NCBI RefSeq assembly: GCF_001625305.1
Contig: NW_017804342.1
Location: 1,287,830 to 1,351,829 of the forward strand
Length of the DNA: 64,000 nucleotides
Source: Branchiostoma belcheri
Taxonomy: Eukaryota; Chordata; Leptocardii; Amphioxiformes; Branchiostomatidae
Reading direction: 5' to 3'
The translations under genes and the position numbers were made by a program. The notes beneath the pieces are model-generated. The model was not told the DNA's origin and did not search any database. It saw nothing but the letters and a program-made list of their open reading frames with translations. This document shows positions 22,332 to 33,895 of the stretch, piece by piece. Numbering within the stretch: the stretch's first letter is position 1; each line of letters begins with the position of its first letter.

Positions 22332-25300
22332 AAAATAGAAAATTAATTAGTAGTAGGTTAACAATATACTTAACGTTATATTGTATTTAGCAATGATCAT
22401 TTAGTGAAAATTATTAGTAGTGGTTACATATACTTAACGTTATATGTATTTAGCAATGATCATTTTTCACTAATTTCCATTGAAAGCAAATGATAATGGA
22501 AGNNNNNNNNNNNNNNNNNNNNAATGTCGACACTGTTTGTTGAGTACTAGTACAGTATATTTATATTCCTAATCAAAAGTAACAGTGAAAGATTTGCCCA
22601 TACATTGGTATTGAAATAAAGAGCACATTTTAGTACCGTTCACCTGTCAATTTGGTCATTTCCGGGGGTACGTTTATTCCGGAGGGTATGTATATTAGAC
22701 TTTGAAGATTTGTCCGGGGGGTATGTTTATTCCGGGGGTATGTTTATTAGGGACATGAGAGTAGTATGCATTAAATGTTATAAAGATTTGGTAATAACTG
22801 CTGCAATTGCACCAATAAACCAAGTTTAAAAAATTACGTTTTAATATTATCTTGAGACATCTGAATAAGTCAAGACGAAGGTTATGGAAGTGCACTATAT
22901 TCCTCGGTCGCAAGATGTCGCTTTTGATTAGTGGCCTGAATGGAATTTCCCATATCGAAGATCCCGGATGTAACGCATGAGGCTGCTTAGGTATTTACTT
23001 AGCAAAAATAGCAAAATATCAGGAATTATAAGGGTATTAGGCATAGAGCCATAGGATAAAAATGGAGCTAAAGATACTACGGGCAAGGGCAATCAATTAC
23101 ATTGTGTTTTATTCGTGCTGTTGAACAGATTTAAACAGAGTTACGTTATCGCCCCCCCCCCGTCGAAATTTATGAATTCGTACAACCTAACAATATGTTA
23201 GTGCATTAAGCTTGATAACGTTTGACAGCGTCTGTTATTGTAGCCACTCCATTTTGTGTTGTCTCATGAAGTTATACCAAAATAAAACATTTCACTTTTG
23301 ACACATGCATCTTTGCTCTTTATTCATCAGTATTGTCCAGACATTACAATTTCAATGAAACATACAGATGAAACATAGTTCCTCTGTAATATACAACATG
23401 ACACTACTGATTCCAAAAAATGTCTTCCCCATACATAGAGCTGTGTAACCTACTCTAACAGAGAAATTAGCTCCACATACATATCCTAAACTCTTTCCTG
23501 TCTCTCAAATCTTCAATCACAAATGAAAATCTGTATCTCTACCTAAACATTTTCCCTCCCAACATCTGCTTCGAGATTAATATTTTTCACTAATTCCATT
23601 GAAGCAAATGATAATGGAAGCCAACTTATTACCCTGTTTGGTGTTACAGGTATGAACATACTAGGTAATACATTCTTTCCTCTCTAGCAGTTACACAAAT
23701 CTATGTGGACATCCTCCAAGAACACAAAACTACATGGCCAGCGGCCGAGATAAACTTTTTTCAAAAGTCTTGTTGTTTGTGTGTGGGGTTCAGGTGCGGT
23801 TGATTCTGGTGGTGGTGTTCTCAGTGATCGCTGTTCCTCTGGCTGTCTACATCCTGGTGTCCTTCTATCAGTCACGCAACCTCATCTTCAGAACAGTTGG
23901 CGCCAACGAAGCATTGCAGAGTAACATCATATTTACATAATTATCATTATCATATGATATCTTTTTAAATAAAGATTTCTATACTGGTCGCTATTGTATG
24001 GGGTGGAGTGGGGACAAGTTATGTTCTGACCTTGTATACAATTATTTCAGCAAAAATTAGAACAATAGTCTTGCAAAAGTGTTGCATGAAAAAAAAGGTT
24101 CTCTGAACTTTGTCATGAAACTATTGATTCACTTTAGTCTGCCTATAACCTCTTTGGAATAACTCATTGGTTAAAACAACATACCTATAACCTCCTTGGT
24201 GAAAATGTGAAAAAAAAGTAATACCAATTTTTTCTTGCCACCATGACCTATTCTACAACTATAGAATTCTGTTAAACAATCTTCATAATTTTCCTAATTT
24301 TCTGTTATATGCCAACAGACATGTGTGACCTGACTTTCTTCAACGAAGCTTTACTGAAGCTGGACTTTCAGCTGGAGGTGAGTTTTCTCATATTCTGAGC
24401 ATTATTACAGTTTATTTTGGGTAGAAGCTTCATACATTTATGTCTAATGTTACCTTCACACATATTGTTTTTATTTGCTCTTCTTCTTCTGCAAACATAT
24501 GAGGTCAATGACCTGGACCAGATGCCTGTCACCTTTGGTAACTGTTGCTGTAGCACATACCCTGTGGTGTTGGGTTACATTATGTAGCAAGTTGCAGGAC
24601 AGAGCTGAAGGAGCTGGTCACCATATAGTAATATGTTTGAGTAAGAATAAACTGAGCAGTAGTTTGTAAGACTAGACCATGCAAAGGTTAACATTATGGA
24701 CAGTTGCTTGGCAAATGCAATATTTCTAATTTGCCTTAAATTTCTTTCTTTCTCTCTTTCCCAAAGTTGTCCATGGTGGTGTTAGTGATGGACAAGGGAA
24801 CAGACGTGAACCCTGAGGACATCGTGGTGTTGTCTGTGGGGACTGTGTTTGTGCTGGTCTGGGCCATAATGGGATATCTCTCGGTGAGTTTAATTGCAAA
24901 GTTAGGTTCCAACTGTACACATAGAATTAGTCTATCATTTTAATCTTCATTTTTTAAGTGGTTAAAACATATTTCCTTCTGCCGTAAATGTATATTGTAA
25001 ATTTTTTCTTCAGTCTATTCTGGAAGAAAAAAGCCAGTGAGTTCTTTTTTTGGTGTATCTTGTCTTACCTGATTTTAGCTGTTTTATTTGATGTGCTTCT
25101 ATTAACATGTAGTTGCCTTCCCGCTTTTGCACATACATCCTCTAGATGAGATTTGAGAACAGAGTTTTGGTGATCATCTTCCTGCTACTGTGGTGGTGTG
25201 AGCCGGCCTACATCATTTACAAGATGGTGGTTGTAAGTCTTTAATAATAAGTGTTAATTACCTGCAGCTTTCATGTGGATATTCAAGTGTCTGAGTGACT

Positions 25301-26229
25301 ACTACTTAGTATGGAGATTACACAAACTGCTCTAAGTACTTTGTGTAATCTACATACTAAATAATAGTACATTAGATGGATGGGTGCATGGCTTCAACTG
25401 CCTTCTGTCTGTTTGTCTGCTTGGATAGATGGAAGGATAGATTGATGGATAGATGCATGGGGGATAAAAGAATGGATAAGTCATTGGATGTATGGATGGA
25501 TAGATTGATCAAAATGTTAATCTTATATTACCATGTATTACTAAAACTGCAGGTTGCCCAGCAGCTCCACAACAAGGGAAAAACACTCTCTGACACCAAA
25601 ATTGTGTCAGCAGCAGCCATCGCCTGTGGCATTGCTGCATGTGTCATCCACTCCCTGATCCTGGTCATCACGTGGACGGTCTGGGGAAACTTTGGCAAAG
25701 GGCTCAAGGAGAAAGGTACAGTAAATTACCTGACACAAACTAGTAGTTACTAAGGCATCCTTCCATTGGAGAGATGATGGGAGTATCACTCTAGGTCTGG
25801 TGTTATGACCGTGTACAGCATCTGGTGTGGCTAAAGTTAGTGTTGGTTCTCATTATCATGTAGGGAATTATCATTCCTACAGAGGACACACCCCCCATGA
25901 CTGACTCCAATCTTTTCTTAGTCTTGCAGTTCTTGGCTATTTAGGGCCAATGTGGGTCTCGTATTAGCCATAAATTGTTGTTATGGAAGATCAACATGAA
26001 AACCCTGAGGAGATTGTCTGTATTTGATTTTACACTAAGTTTCATAAAGTGATTACATTATATTATGTGTTATGTTACGTCCTCTACCTGGTGTAGTACT
26101 TCCACTTCCTGCTAGGTGGCGCAGTCATACTGAACTTGAATCCTATACATGATTTCCTCCCCAGTGTATGGACAGCCAGCAAGCACAGAAGACAGCAGGC
26201 AGGTTGTGGAAGAAGAGTCAAGAACTTAA
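17931..26229 (+). CDS. Uncharacterised seven-pass transmembrane protein
   Basis: Nine coding exons, 343 aa: 17931-18017, 19804-19972, 20906-21063, 23794-23920, 24319-24377, 24767-24883, 25146-25232, 25553-25715, 26165-26229. All junctions are GT-AG with matching phases. Seen: a polar N-terminus (about 40 aa, Glu/Arg-rich), then seven hydrophobic spans: ELFFLVLTILGLMGTLGL, FTFALVLIINTVACMIFVVH, EVAIFIIADVIVLIYCIV, RLILVVVFSVIAVPLAVY, IVVLSVGTVFVLVWAIMGYL, RVLVIIFLLLWWCEPAYIIY and SAAAIACGIAACVIHSLILV, and a short acidic tail. A soluble-looking segment between spans 4 and 5 carries NLIFRTVGANEALQ and MCDLTFFNEALLKLDFQLE. There is no GPCR DRY or NPxxY motif. It resembles uncharacterised invertebrate multipass proteins (possibly the DUF7789 group, from memory and unverified). 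Function unknown. A 0.8-kb minisatellite abuts exon 2. Confidence 0.8.
18951..19772. repeat. Minisatellite of TTTCCCTGTCCCTG-type units
   Basis: About 0.8 kb of degenerate units built from TTTCCCTGTCCCTGGTGCTG and ACTGTGTTTCCCTGACCCTA blocks, roughly 25-45 bp each. Sits in intron 1 of the seven-pass protein gene and stops about 30 bp before exon 2, abutting its polypyrimidine tract. One strand is strongly pyrimidine-rich. Confidence 0.85.
20225..20615 (-). mobile_element. Common inverted-repeat element, interrupted copy C
   Basis: The minus-oriented core at 20225-20345 and the remaining end at 20500-20615 (TTGGGCTAGACCATGTGAAG then GTAAACAT) are split by about 150 bp of unrelated sequence. 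In intron 2 of the seven-pass protein gene. Confidence 0.55.
20681..20768. repeat. Near-perfect hairpin, 40-bp arms
   Basis: AAAAAGTTCTCTCACCTAAA... and its inverse ...TTTAGGTGAGAGAACTTTTT enclose an 8-nt loop (20721-20728). At most two or three mismatches lie near the middle of the arms. Located in intron 2 of the seven-pass protein gene, about 140 bp before exon 3. Confidence 0.7.
21556..23750. repeat. Repeat-rich block in intron 3 of the seven-pass protein gene
   Basis: Starts with a CGGCCGCCTGAGCGGCCGAG palindrome, and AGCGGCCGAG recurs near 23741. Contains a duplicated GGTCGCAAGATGTCGCTTTT-like motif (about 21880, 22905), a 65-bp tandem duplication (22345-22466), an (AAATAAA)n stretch (22255-22335), repeated CCGGGGGTATGTTTATT (22660-22745), and CAAATGATAATGGAAG at both 22487 and 23605. 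Probably nested insertions. No coding exon was recognised. Confidence 0.45.
22503..22522. other. Assembly gap (20 undetermined bases)
   Basis: Twenty N in intron 3 of the seven-pass protein gene, inside a region of duplicated AT-rich sequence. Confidence 0.95.
24446..24695 (-). mobile_element. Common inverted-repeat element, complete copy D
   Basis: Best-preserved copy, about 250 bp. The ends are AATGTTACCTTCACA and TGCAAAGGTTAACATT, inverse copies of each other. The body has the family core (GGTCAATGACCTGGACCAG, CACCTTTGGTAACTG, TACATTATGTAGCAAGTTGC). It lies in the 390-bp intron between exons ending 24377 and starting 24767. No coding capacity. Confidence 0.65.
25375..25510. repeat. GATG/GATA simple repeat
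   Basis: Degenerate GGATGGATAGATTGATGG words in intron 7 of the seven-pass protein gene. A TGAT-type run also lies at 30296-30335, and a GTAT run at 39570-39595. Confidence 0.7.
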
Positions 26230-26633
26230 GGCAGAATACAGCAGCTAACAGCCGCTGGACTTGTACAAAGACAATCTTGTCACTTGACATAGTACTGTCT
26301 AATTCTCTTGCATCATATCACACTTTATAGCATTACAGACTTTCATTGTTGAAAGTAGAGATTTATTTTTTCCATCAATTCTACAATCAGACTGTTACAT
26401 AACTGTTTGTTTACATAAACATTGAATTCTGAATTATTTTTAAGGATGTCAAGTGACATACATGTATGCAGGATCTAATGATACATGACTGCACTACATG
26501 TTCTTGGAATGTTAAAATATGCTATACATGTAGAACTACTAGAAGTGTCAACTTATACAGATCATTTATTGCACTATCAACATTCCAGAAATGCATTGAT
26601 TATTAAGTTTGCTTTTTTTTGCTTATTAAATAC

Positions 26634-26858
26634 AATAAAGAATATTGTAAGTTTAGGGTAATTAAAAGTATTATGCAGACTAACAAAAAGCCATGTATGT
26701 ATGTGAAGGCACAATATACATTAATTTTGTAATTTGATTTTATACAAGAGTTTTTAAATTGCATGCACAGGTTGTTGTACACAACATGTACATGTATGAA
26801 ATAAGAATCCTATTGAACATATAATGTCTACATCAAATTATATATACTTCTCAATAAA
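26634..26858 (+). terminator. Polyadenylation signals of the seven-pass protein gene
   Basis: AATAAA occurs at 26634-26639 and again at 26853-26858, about 0.4 and 0.6 kb downstream of the stop codon. The second lies only about 0.3 kb from the stop codon of the convergent oxidoreductase gene, so the two 3' UTRs may overlap. Assignment is by position only. Confidence 0.45.
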
Positions 26859-27173
26859 GATAATTATGTAATATCGTGTGGTGTCATCACAAGTGCCTTG
26901 TGACTTATACTATACCCTGAGCAAGTCTCCAATAGACCACTCTCTTTGCAGGCTGAATAAATGGTAGAAATTGGCCTAAAAAGGAATGTAAAAGACCAGG
27001 GGAGTTAGCCAGCCATGGAGCACATTGTAAACTGGACCCTCTATGTCAGAAATTGGTCGTCCATGTATCCCCAGAACACACATTGACTTTGAAAACTAGT
27101 ACTCCTCCTACACTAAAATTTTGTGACATTTAAAAGCTGTTCGTCCCTATAAAGATAATCTATCAATGTGTGA

Positions 27174-30100
27174 TCAGCTGTAGGACCCATCCTGGTGTAT
27201 TTTGATGACTCTGTCCTGTAGTCTAGCCTGCTCAGCTGCAAACACCAGCAGGTGGCTGTGTAGGGTGTCCTGTGGTCCTGTCACTATGTGGGACTGGTTA
27301 CCACTCTGTAACACAGTTCATCAGAAGGGAGGTCAGAGATTTTTAAAACTTACATTGAGGAAAATGTTTTACATTCCAGGAAAATAGATTACTATAAAAT
27401 AGGTTGTCTCTTGATTGATAACAGGATGTGCACAAGATGACTTAAGCTAAGTTTCATGGATTTTCATGACTTTTTCTTTTAATTTTGTGAGTACAATATG
27501 ATCGTATTATGGAAAAAAAACATTGTACATTGTATGTTCATATGTTCATGTTTTAGGCTGCTAAAATAGCATGTCAATCCTATGAAGGGTGATGTCTGTC
27601 CCTCTAAAAAAGCAAAGCAAAGATCTGAATAGCTACTCTTCCACTTGTCATGACGGAGAAGACAGTATTTACAGGCTCATTCATTGTACTGGAAAATTCC
27701 CTTAGCTCTTTTCGACAAGCACAATGAACAGTGGGCCACGGCCTAACGGCTTAAAGTTTACCTGCACAGCCTTGACAAAGGCATCCATGAGGAAGAAGTC
27801 TGCTCCACCATGTGGCATGTCCCCCACGCTGCTAGAGGGCGCCGCTTCACAGTCATGTTTCGTCTCTTCCTGAGTCAGGAAGTCATAGAGGTAGACAGGA
27901 CCTGCACCTGAGCAGCGTAATTCACCCTGGAAGGAAGGAAGGATACACCATGTACCATGGTAAACCACACAAATTTGATTTGTCGTTGCTTGGAGTGAAA
28001 ACCATTGTAACAGACTAGAACTAGAATAACAAAAACAGGGTTAGGTATTGATAATGACTGCTGGTATTTTGGAAGTGTACTGCACTCACACTCACAGAAA
28101 GACACACATATGGACAGACATATGCAGGCAACTACAAAGGGGTCTGTAAAATGTCTATAAAGAGCCAACTGAAGGAAATAAATTGAGTTTACCTGTGTAA
28201 ATGCTCTTATAATAAACTGTTGGGAAATGAAGAATAATAATTAAAAAAAATTACCTTGGTGCCTGAGATCCTTGTCTGTCGCTCACCCACTTCCTGAGTG
28301 AAGGTCACCATGTTTAGACATGCTGTCTGTCCACCTTCAAACTGGAAATTGACAACCTGGAAATAGATGAAATCTGTAAGGTACCTCATGATATTCAGTA
28401 TATGATCAGAGCAACATCTTTGTAAAGGACAGGAGGGAGATATTCTGCAGTTGCTAGCAAATGTGTAGCGGCCATTCGATTGCAATTGGGACATTCAAGT
28501 TTTGATCAGCTGGTTTAGATCAGTCATGTCTTTATATGTTCTTACTTGAAGTTTAACTTTACATCATAGCATTGTCATGCTCTTAGAAAACAGGAAAAGG
28601 AAAAGAAAAAGTCACTCTGAATTGAATTTCAAAAAAGGATTGAGTGAGGATGAAGAGAGTTAGGGAAGAATGCAGCATAATGTTACCTGATTGGATAAGA
28701 CATCATTGTCACAGTCGTACACACAGCGCCCGTAAGGCCCGGTTCTCAGTGCTTCAGTCAGACTCTCGATGTCAACAGGCTCCTTAGGACACACTACACT
28801 GACTGGCCAGCCTGTCTGCCCCTGATCATGTTAAACACACAGTGTGGATTATACAGCAAGACATGCTAACACTGATATAACAGATGCTATAGTATAGAAA
28901 TCAATCATACAAAGTAGACACTGAACATTTTATAGGATAGAGGCAAGTAGTGGGCTGTCATCAAGCTGCAGCATTGTTGTGCAAACACATCTAACCCTCG
29001 AAATATGGGGAACAACAGATGCTAAACCGGATAGTGTGAGATGGATAATCAATGCAGAAGTCACTGCAAAAACCATGAAAATAAAACAACTGTAAGAAAA
29101 AAGATGTCCAGCTTGATTTTTTTTGCCATGGAGGTTCTCCTTTCAGTAAGATATGGCAAGAATACTGTTGGCCTAACAATATCTGTGTTCATGCATCATT
29201 GTGATATCATGTCTAACAGCGATAATTCTCACCTGTTCAACTCTTCTCACATAGATTTTCTTGGCAGAATAAGGACAGGTGCTCTCCACCTGGCAGTCTA
29301 AACACCTGCTAGCTGCACCTGCTGGCTGAAAGGTACATACAGGTGAATTGCACAGACTTCACACAGTCTTACAGATATATTTAGTCATACATAACAGATA
29401 GTGCAATTTGGGCTACAATAAGTGAAACGTATCTACATGCATATGTAGCATTACATGCATATCCTTTACATACTCTGGGTGTTTTGTGTCTAGTGTTCTC
29501 ACCTTGTTGTCAGGTGTGAAGTGAAGAAGACTTCCAAAAGAGGACACCTTGACACACCTGGTGTATACAAATAGACAGACTTTTACACAGCTAGGCCTTT
29601 GCTGTATGTTTTTTAACAATTACAGAGTTTTGTGATTGCTACGCTGTGTGGACTAACTACAAGCCTCGATTTGAATTGGTTATACTTTAATTCATATAAG
29701 TATGGGTGAATGAAAGTGAAGGCTGACTTTAATGATCTGACAATAGTGCAAGCACGTCTAACCATCAGAAGACGGGGAACAACAGACGATAAACCGGACA
29801 GTGAGTGAGTGTGTGAGTATCAATGTCAGCTTGAATTGGCTTTAAGATAATGACCCGTAACTCTAACCCTTGATTTTAATGATACATACATGTATACCAT
29901 TACCATAGATGATAATCTAGAATTGTGGCATAAAAAGAAGACATGACCTGACCTTGATCCTGAGAGCCAGTAGCGGATGAGGTCGACGTCATGGCAGCAC
30001 TTGGCCAGGAGAGAGAAGCTGCTCTCTGTCGTGTTCCGCCAGTTCCCGCGTACAAAGGAATGGGCAAAGTGCCAGAAACCAACCTACAAGTCAAGTAAAG

Positions 30101-32262
30101 AAGGCTACTATGTATAGTTGATACTGCAGGGCTTGAAATCATTTTTTGTTGCATACCTGCACTGGTGCAGGTAACATTGAAAATGCACCACACATAATTT
30201 AGGAAGTATGAATCATACTAAAAACTGCCATTGCCAATGCCATTGCCATTATTTCTTTTATAGTAAACATGTAGCTAATGAAAAATCTATATACATGTTG
30301 ATTGATTGACTGATTGATTGATTGGTTGGTTGACGTATCAATGAGGAAAATGAATGAAAGAGAGAAACATTGAATTTTGCCTCACTGGTTCCATGTGGTG
30401 GATGTTGACTACCTCTCCTATGGCACCACTGTCAATCAGTTCCTACAAAACAAAGGACAAACTTTAATTCCTGACAAAACCCTAGACTACATGTATCCTA
30501 TTGCCTTAAGTTACACTGGAAAACTGCTATATGCATGTACTAGTAGGTTAACGTGTAACAATGACAGTTCCGAGCTAACAATTTTATAGAATTCAGATCA
30601 AACTCAACACATCAAAGAACAATATGTTTTATGTTTTACACAGATGACATAATATAAGGACATTATTAATAGTGACCTTTATTTTCTGTACTGGTGAGTA
30701 GTATCTCAGCACATGGCACACAGACAGGATGACATTATTCCTCTCACAAGCAGACACAATCTCTCTGCAGTCCTCCTCTGTTACCTTAAAACATGTTATG
30801 TATGTAAAACATCAGTACAGCAATATATTATTGTTACATTGCATCTAACGAATACAAAAAGTCCATTTTATTTTTGATGAATGTATTTTTGATAAAACTT
30901 AATGTATATACAATTATACTACCACTATACTGCCACTATCCTGCCAGATAAAGCCAATTACATGATCAGATTCTACTTGGTTTTGGTACATTTGAAAGGA
31001 ATTTAGCAAAGGACATTATGAAAACAAAGGGCTGGGTGCTAGCCTGGGTACCAAGCTAGGCTTCATTAGATAAGGACAGGACATTGAAATCAAAGTCATC
31101 AACTCATTACATCTACAGGAATATCTATACATAGATACACAAAGGCTTAAACTACGGAGCACTGTCAAAATACTACTTTTTAAGTTCCGGTTGTTGAGAA
31201 CTCACTGCCATGGGTTTCTCCAGTAGAATGTGATAGCCTCGGTCAGCGAAGGCCACGGCTGGACCCTTGTGCAGCTGGTCTGGGGTTGCTATGACAACAC
31301 AGTCGGCAAACTTCTCTCTGCCCGCAGCTTCCTGCCAGTCTGGGGAAATGGAGGGGGCAAAAGTTCAAGTTCATATTTTCGAACAAACTACCTGTATTTA
31401 GCTTACTAGTATATATACAAATGTATATCAAGCAAGTTTGAACAGAAGGAATTGGTCTAACCCAAATTTTCAATTGTACAACCTTCAAGATACACTTCAA
31501 AGCTTGTTTAAGCCAATTTTAATTTCCTGAAATGAAAGATCAACATGAAAAGAAAGTCTAAGGAGAAAGTTGGAACATGATGTTTCAAGGAGTGAATGTG
31601 TGGTTTCACCTGTAAACACATTCCCAGCTGGGATGTTATACAGCTGCTGCAGACGTTTGCACCTGAACAGGCGAGGGTCGGCAACACCAACCACCTGCAA
31701 AGGAAGCAGGACTTCTGATGAATAGGGAAATTCTAAAAGTTGCTGTGACCAAGAAATCTTTAATCAGTCATTCTATAGTAAATCATAGTACATGTATATA
31801 GAACCAAACCAGGAAATTTAGGCAGGTGAAGTCGAGTAGGTATAAAGTAAACACTCTATCAGTCTATGTACAAAAGTAATTATAAGAGGGCCTGCATGGG
31901 GGGTTAGTGATTACGATTTACGCAAAATTTTTGCCGCCAATTACAAATTACGTTAAAGTCTCAAAGATGATTACGACTTAACGCTTTGCAGGTAATGTTC
32001 TATTACGAATTATGTGGATTTTTTGGGAGGCTGCCTACGGATTACGAAGACAAAAAAAGGCCTGATTACGCCTTACGAAAAAGCGCATGCAGGCCCCCTT
32101 ATAATTAAAGCAACAAGTGTTGGTCAAAGAAGATGACGTGGCCTTAAGGGTAATTAAATTAAACCACCTCACCTGTAAGTGTTCGCTGTAGTTCAGGGCA
32201 TACTGGGCATAAGTTTCTCCTCTCACCCCCGCTCCTATTATTAGGACCTGGACTGGAGACAT
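27174..32262 (-). CDS. Gfo/Idh/MocA-family NAD(P)-dependent oxidoreductase
   Basis: Twelve coding exons (minus), 428 aa: 32173-32262, 31610-31694, 31206-31339, 30677-30784, 30386-30442, 29953-30083, 29503-29557, 29233-29325, 28687-28821, 28255-28356, 27762-27926, 27174-27305. All junctions are GT-AG and in phase. Seen: N-terminal Rossmann start [14 protein letters not shown] (GxGxxG-like), VVGVADP at the end of strand 2, ATPDQLH, the family signature [16 protein letters not shown] (the usual catalytic His/Asp region), a Cys cluster [30 protein letters not shown], and a C-terminal [13 protein letters not shown] helix. This is the usual length for the family, which oxidises or reduces sugars and related polyols. 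The substrate cannot be told. No targeting peptide is visible, so it is probably cytosolic. The close animal orthologue is not known to me. Confidence 0.87.
31877..32107. mobile_element. Short inverted-repeat element with internal GATTACG-like repeats
   Basis: The ends are TAATTATAAGAGGGCCTGCA and its near-perfect inverse (TGCAGGCCCCCTTATAATTA). The interior of about 190 bp contains repeated GATTACG / ATTACGAA words. The element lies inside the first coding intron of the oxidoreductase gene. Confidence 0.6.
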
Positions 32263-32296
32263 GGCCTGATTCCCTGGTTGTCACATGTGGATGGTT

Positions 32297-32812
32297 TCTG
32301 AAATAAACATCAATTTCATTTTTAGATGTCAGTTTCTTGTTATTGCCACCCCATCCCCCCTTCTTAGTTGTACGGTTTGATAGTCAGGCCTTATATTTAT
32401 ACCTCATTGTGTTTTAACTTTGCAGAAGGACATCATTATTGTTTTTGCTCCCTTTCTCCTTCTTCTCCAAACACATTAGGTCAATGACCTGGTCCAGACA
32501 TCTGTCACCATAGTAACTAGTGATTTAGCAGACACCCTGTGATGATGTTGGATAACATTGAAGCAAGTGGCATGGAGGAGCTGTTAAAACAGAGCAGTAG
32601 TTTGTTGGGCTAGACCATGTGAAGGAAAGCATATTTTAATGCTATTAGCTCATAGAGGTAGATTAGCTTTGCAAACGTTATAATTTTAGTTTAGATGTAC
32701 AGTACTACTTTTTTGCGTCAAGTTCAAAATGTGGAACACTCCTTAGTACCTAGCAGTGACTGATAACTCACGATTAGGATGTAAAGAGATATCTATTAAA
32801 TACATACTCACC
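32297..32812 (-). other. 5' UTR intron of the oxidoreductase gene
   Basis: A splice acceptor places the start of the ATG exon at 32297, and a matching donor (GTCG then GTGAGT) ends an upstream non-coding exon at 32812. The intron contains a minus-oriented copy of the common inverted-repeat element (32428-32634). The transcription start lies somewhere above 32830; no TATA box is obvious. Confidence 0.5.
32428..32634 (-). mobile_element. Common inverted-repeat element, copy E
   Basis: Minus-oriented core (AGGTCAATGACCTGGTCCAG, GCAGACACCCTGTG) and right end (GGGCTAGACCATGTGAAGG). Lies in the 5' UTR intron of the oxidoreductase gene. A fragment of the same end recurs at 34585-34640. Confidence 0.55.
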
Positions 32813-33427
32813 GACCATTGCTTGCGTGGACTCGAAAGTCAAAACTGTCAATTTGTTTGAACCCGGAAGTAATGACAGTGGTGGGTTGTACCATTATGAT
32901 AATGTTTTGCAGGGGTGGGAAGAGCTTATGTTCAATAGGCAGCAAATCTCCAATCATATAAAGTGAAAGAAATATTTACTGGAGTGTTCATAAGATAAAC
33001 AAATGTTTATAACTGGAAGGAACCCATTTCTAATTGTGGAGCTTCCTTACTAAACGTGGCAGCGAACTTCCACAGTCATTGCGCTATCTAGCGATGTATA
33101 TTAGAATTGCAGACCAGTGTCAGAGACATCATGCCGCGTAGGCAGACTGGCAGTGCAAACTTCAAAACAACTTTCCAAGGCCATTTTATATGAATTGATA
33201 TTTTTAAATCGGTACAAAATCCGGGTGATACGGATCACTTAAGCTTAAAGCAATTTCTTTCAATTGATATTTGTGAAAAGGGGCGCCAAAAGTCGAGTGC
33301 GGAGAGACATGTACAAATGTATATCGTCCTATGATGCAGATCAAGTTTCGTAAGGAATTTTAACAATGATGTGTGACTTTGCCTCCAAATTTACACTGGC
33401 CACATGTCCCTTCACCGCGTTATGTGA

Positions 33428-33500
33428 GCCCCAGTGGCCTAATGGATAAGGCGTCAGCCTCCTAAGTTGAAGATTGCGGGTTCGAATCCCGTCTGGGGTA
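33428..33500 (+). tRNA. tRNA-Arg (anticodon CCT)
   Basis: A 73-nt cloverleaf can be drawn. The acceptor stem is GCCCCAG paired with CTGGGGT (one G-T closing pair). The D arm contains the A box TGGCCTAATGG. The anticodon loop is CTCCTAA, giving CCT for Arg codon AGG. The T arm contains the B box GGTTCGAATCC. The sequence is close to animal tRNA-Arg-CCT. It has no intron. CCA is not encoded, as expected in eukaryotes. A T-rich run (CATTTTTG) follows 10-15 nt downstream and could act as the Pol III terminator. Confidence 0.95.
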
Positions 33501-33673
33501 ACACAAGCTACATTTTTGATCGCGTTCTAATCTTTTAAAAGTTCGCTACTGAATTTCTTTATTCGAATTGCAACAACGATAACAATACACGTGGAGCATT
33601 ACAAACATACTAGTATACAGTAAGTTGAACTGTTACTGAATTTGCACAATTCGAGCCACTGCACACTTGAAGG

Positions 33674-33895
33674 GGCCCGCATGCCCTCTTCCGTAGAGCG
33701 TAATCGGCCGTTTTAATTCTATGTAGAGCGTAGACGGAGCGCTCTAATTCAACGTAGAGCGTAATTGGCGCGTTTTGCGTAGAGCGTATTTGCCATTTCA
33801 ATTCTACGTAATGCGTTGTAGCCACTTTATCGTAAAGCGTAATCGAGAGCTCTCAAAATTTAGCGTAGAGCGTTGCCGGGACCCCCCCCCCCATG
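33674..33895. repeat. Degenerate repeat of GTAGAGCGTAAT words
   Basis: About seven copies of CGTAGAGCGTAATYGGC-like sequence over 200 bp, bracketed by GGCCCGCATG at the left and a C run with CATGCGG at the right. This layout recalls the element at 31877-32107. Just downstream of tRNA-Arg. Confidence 0.55.
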
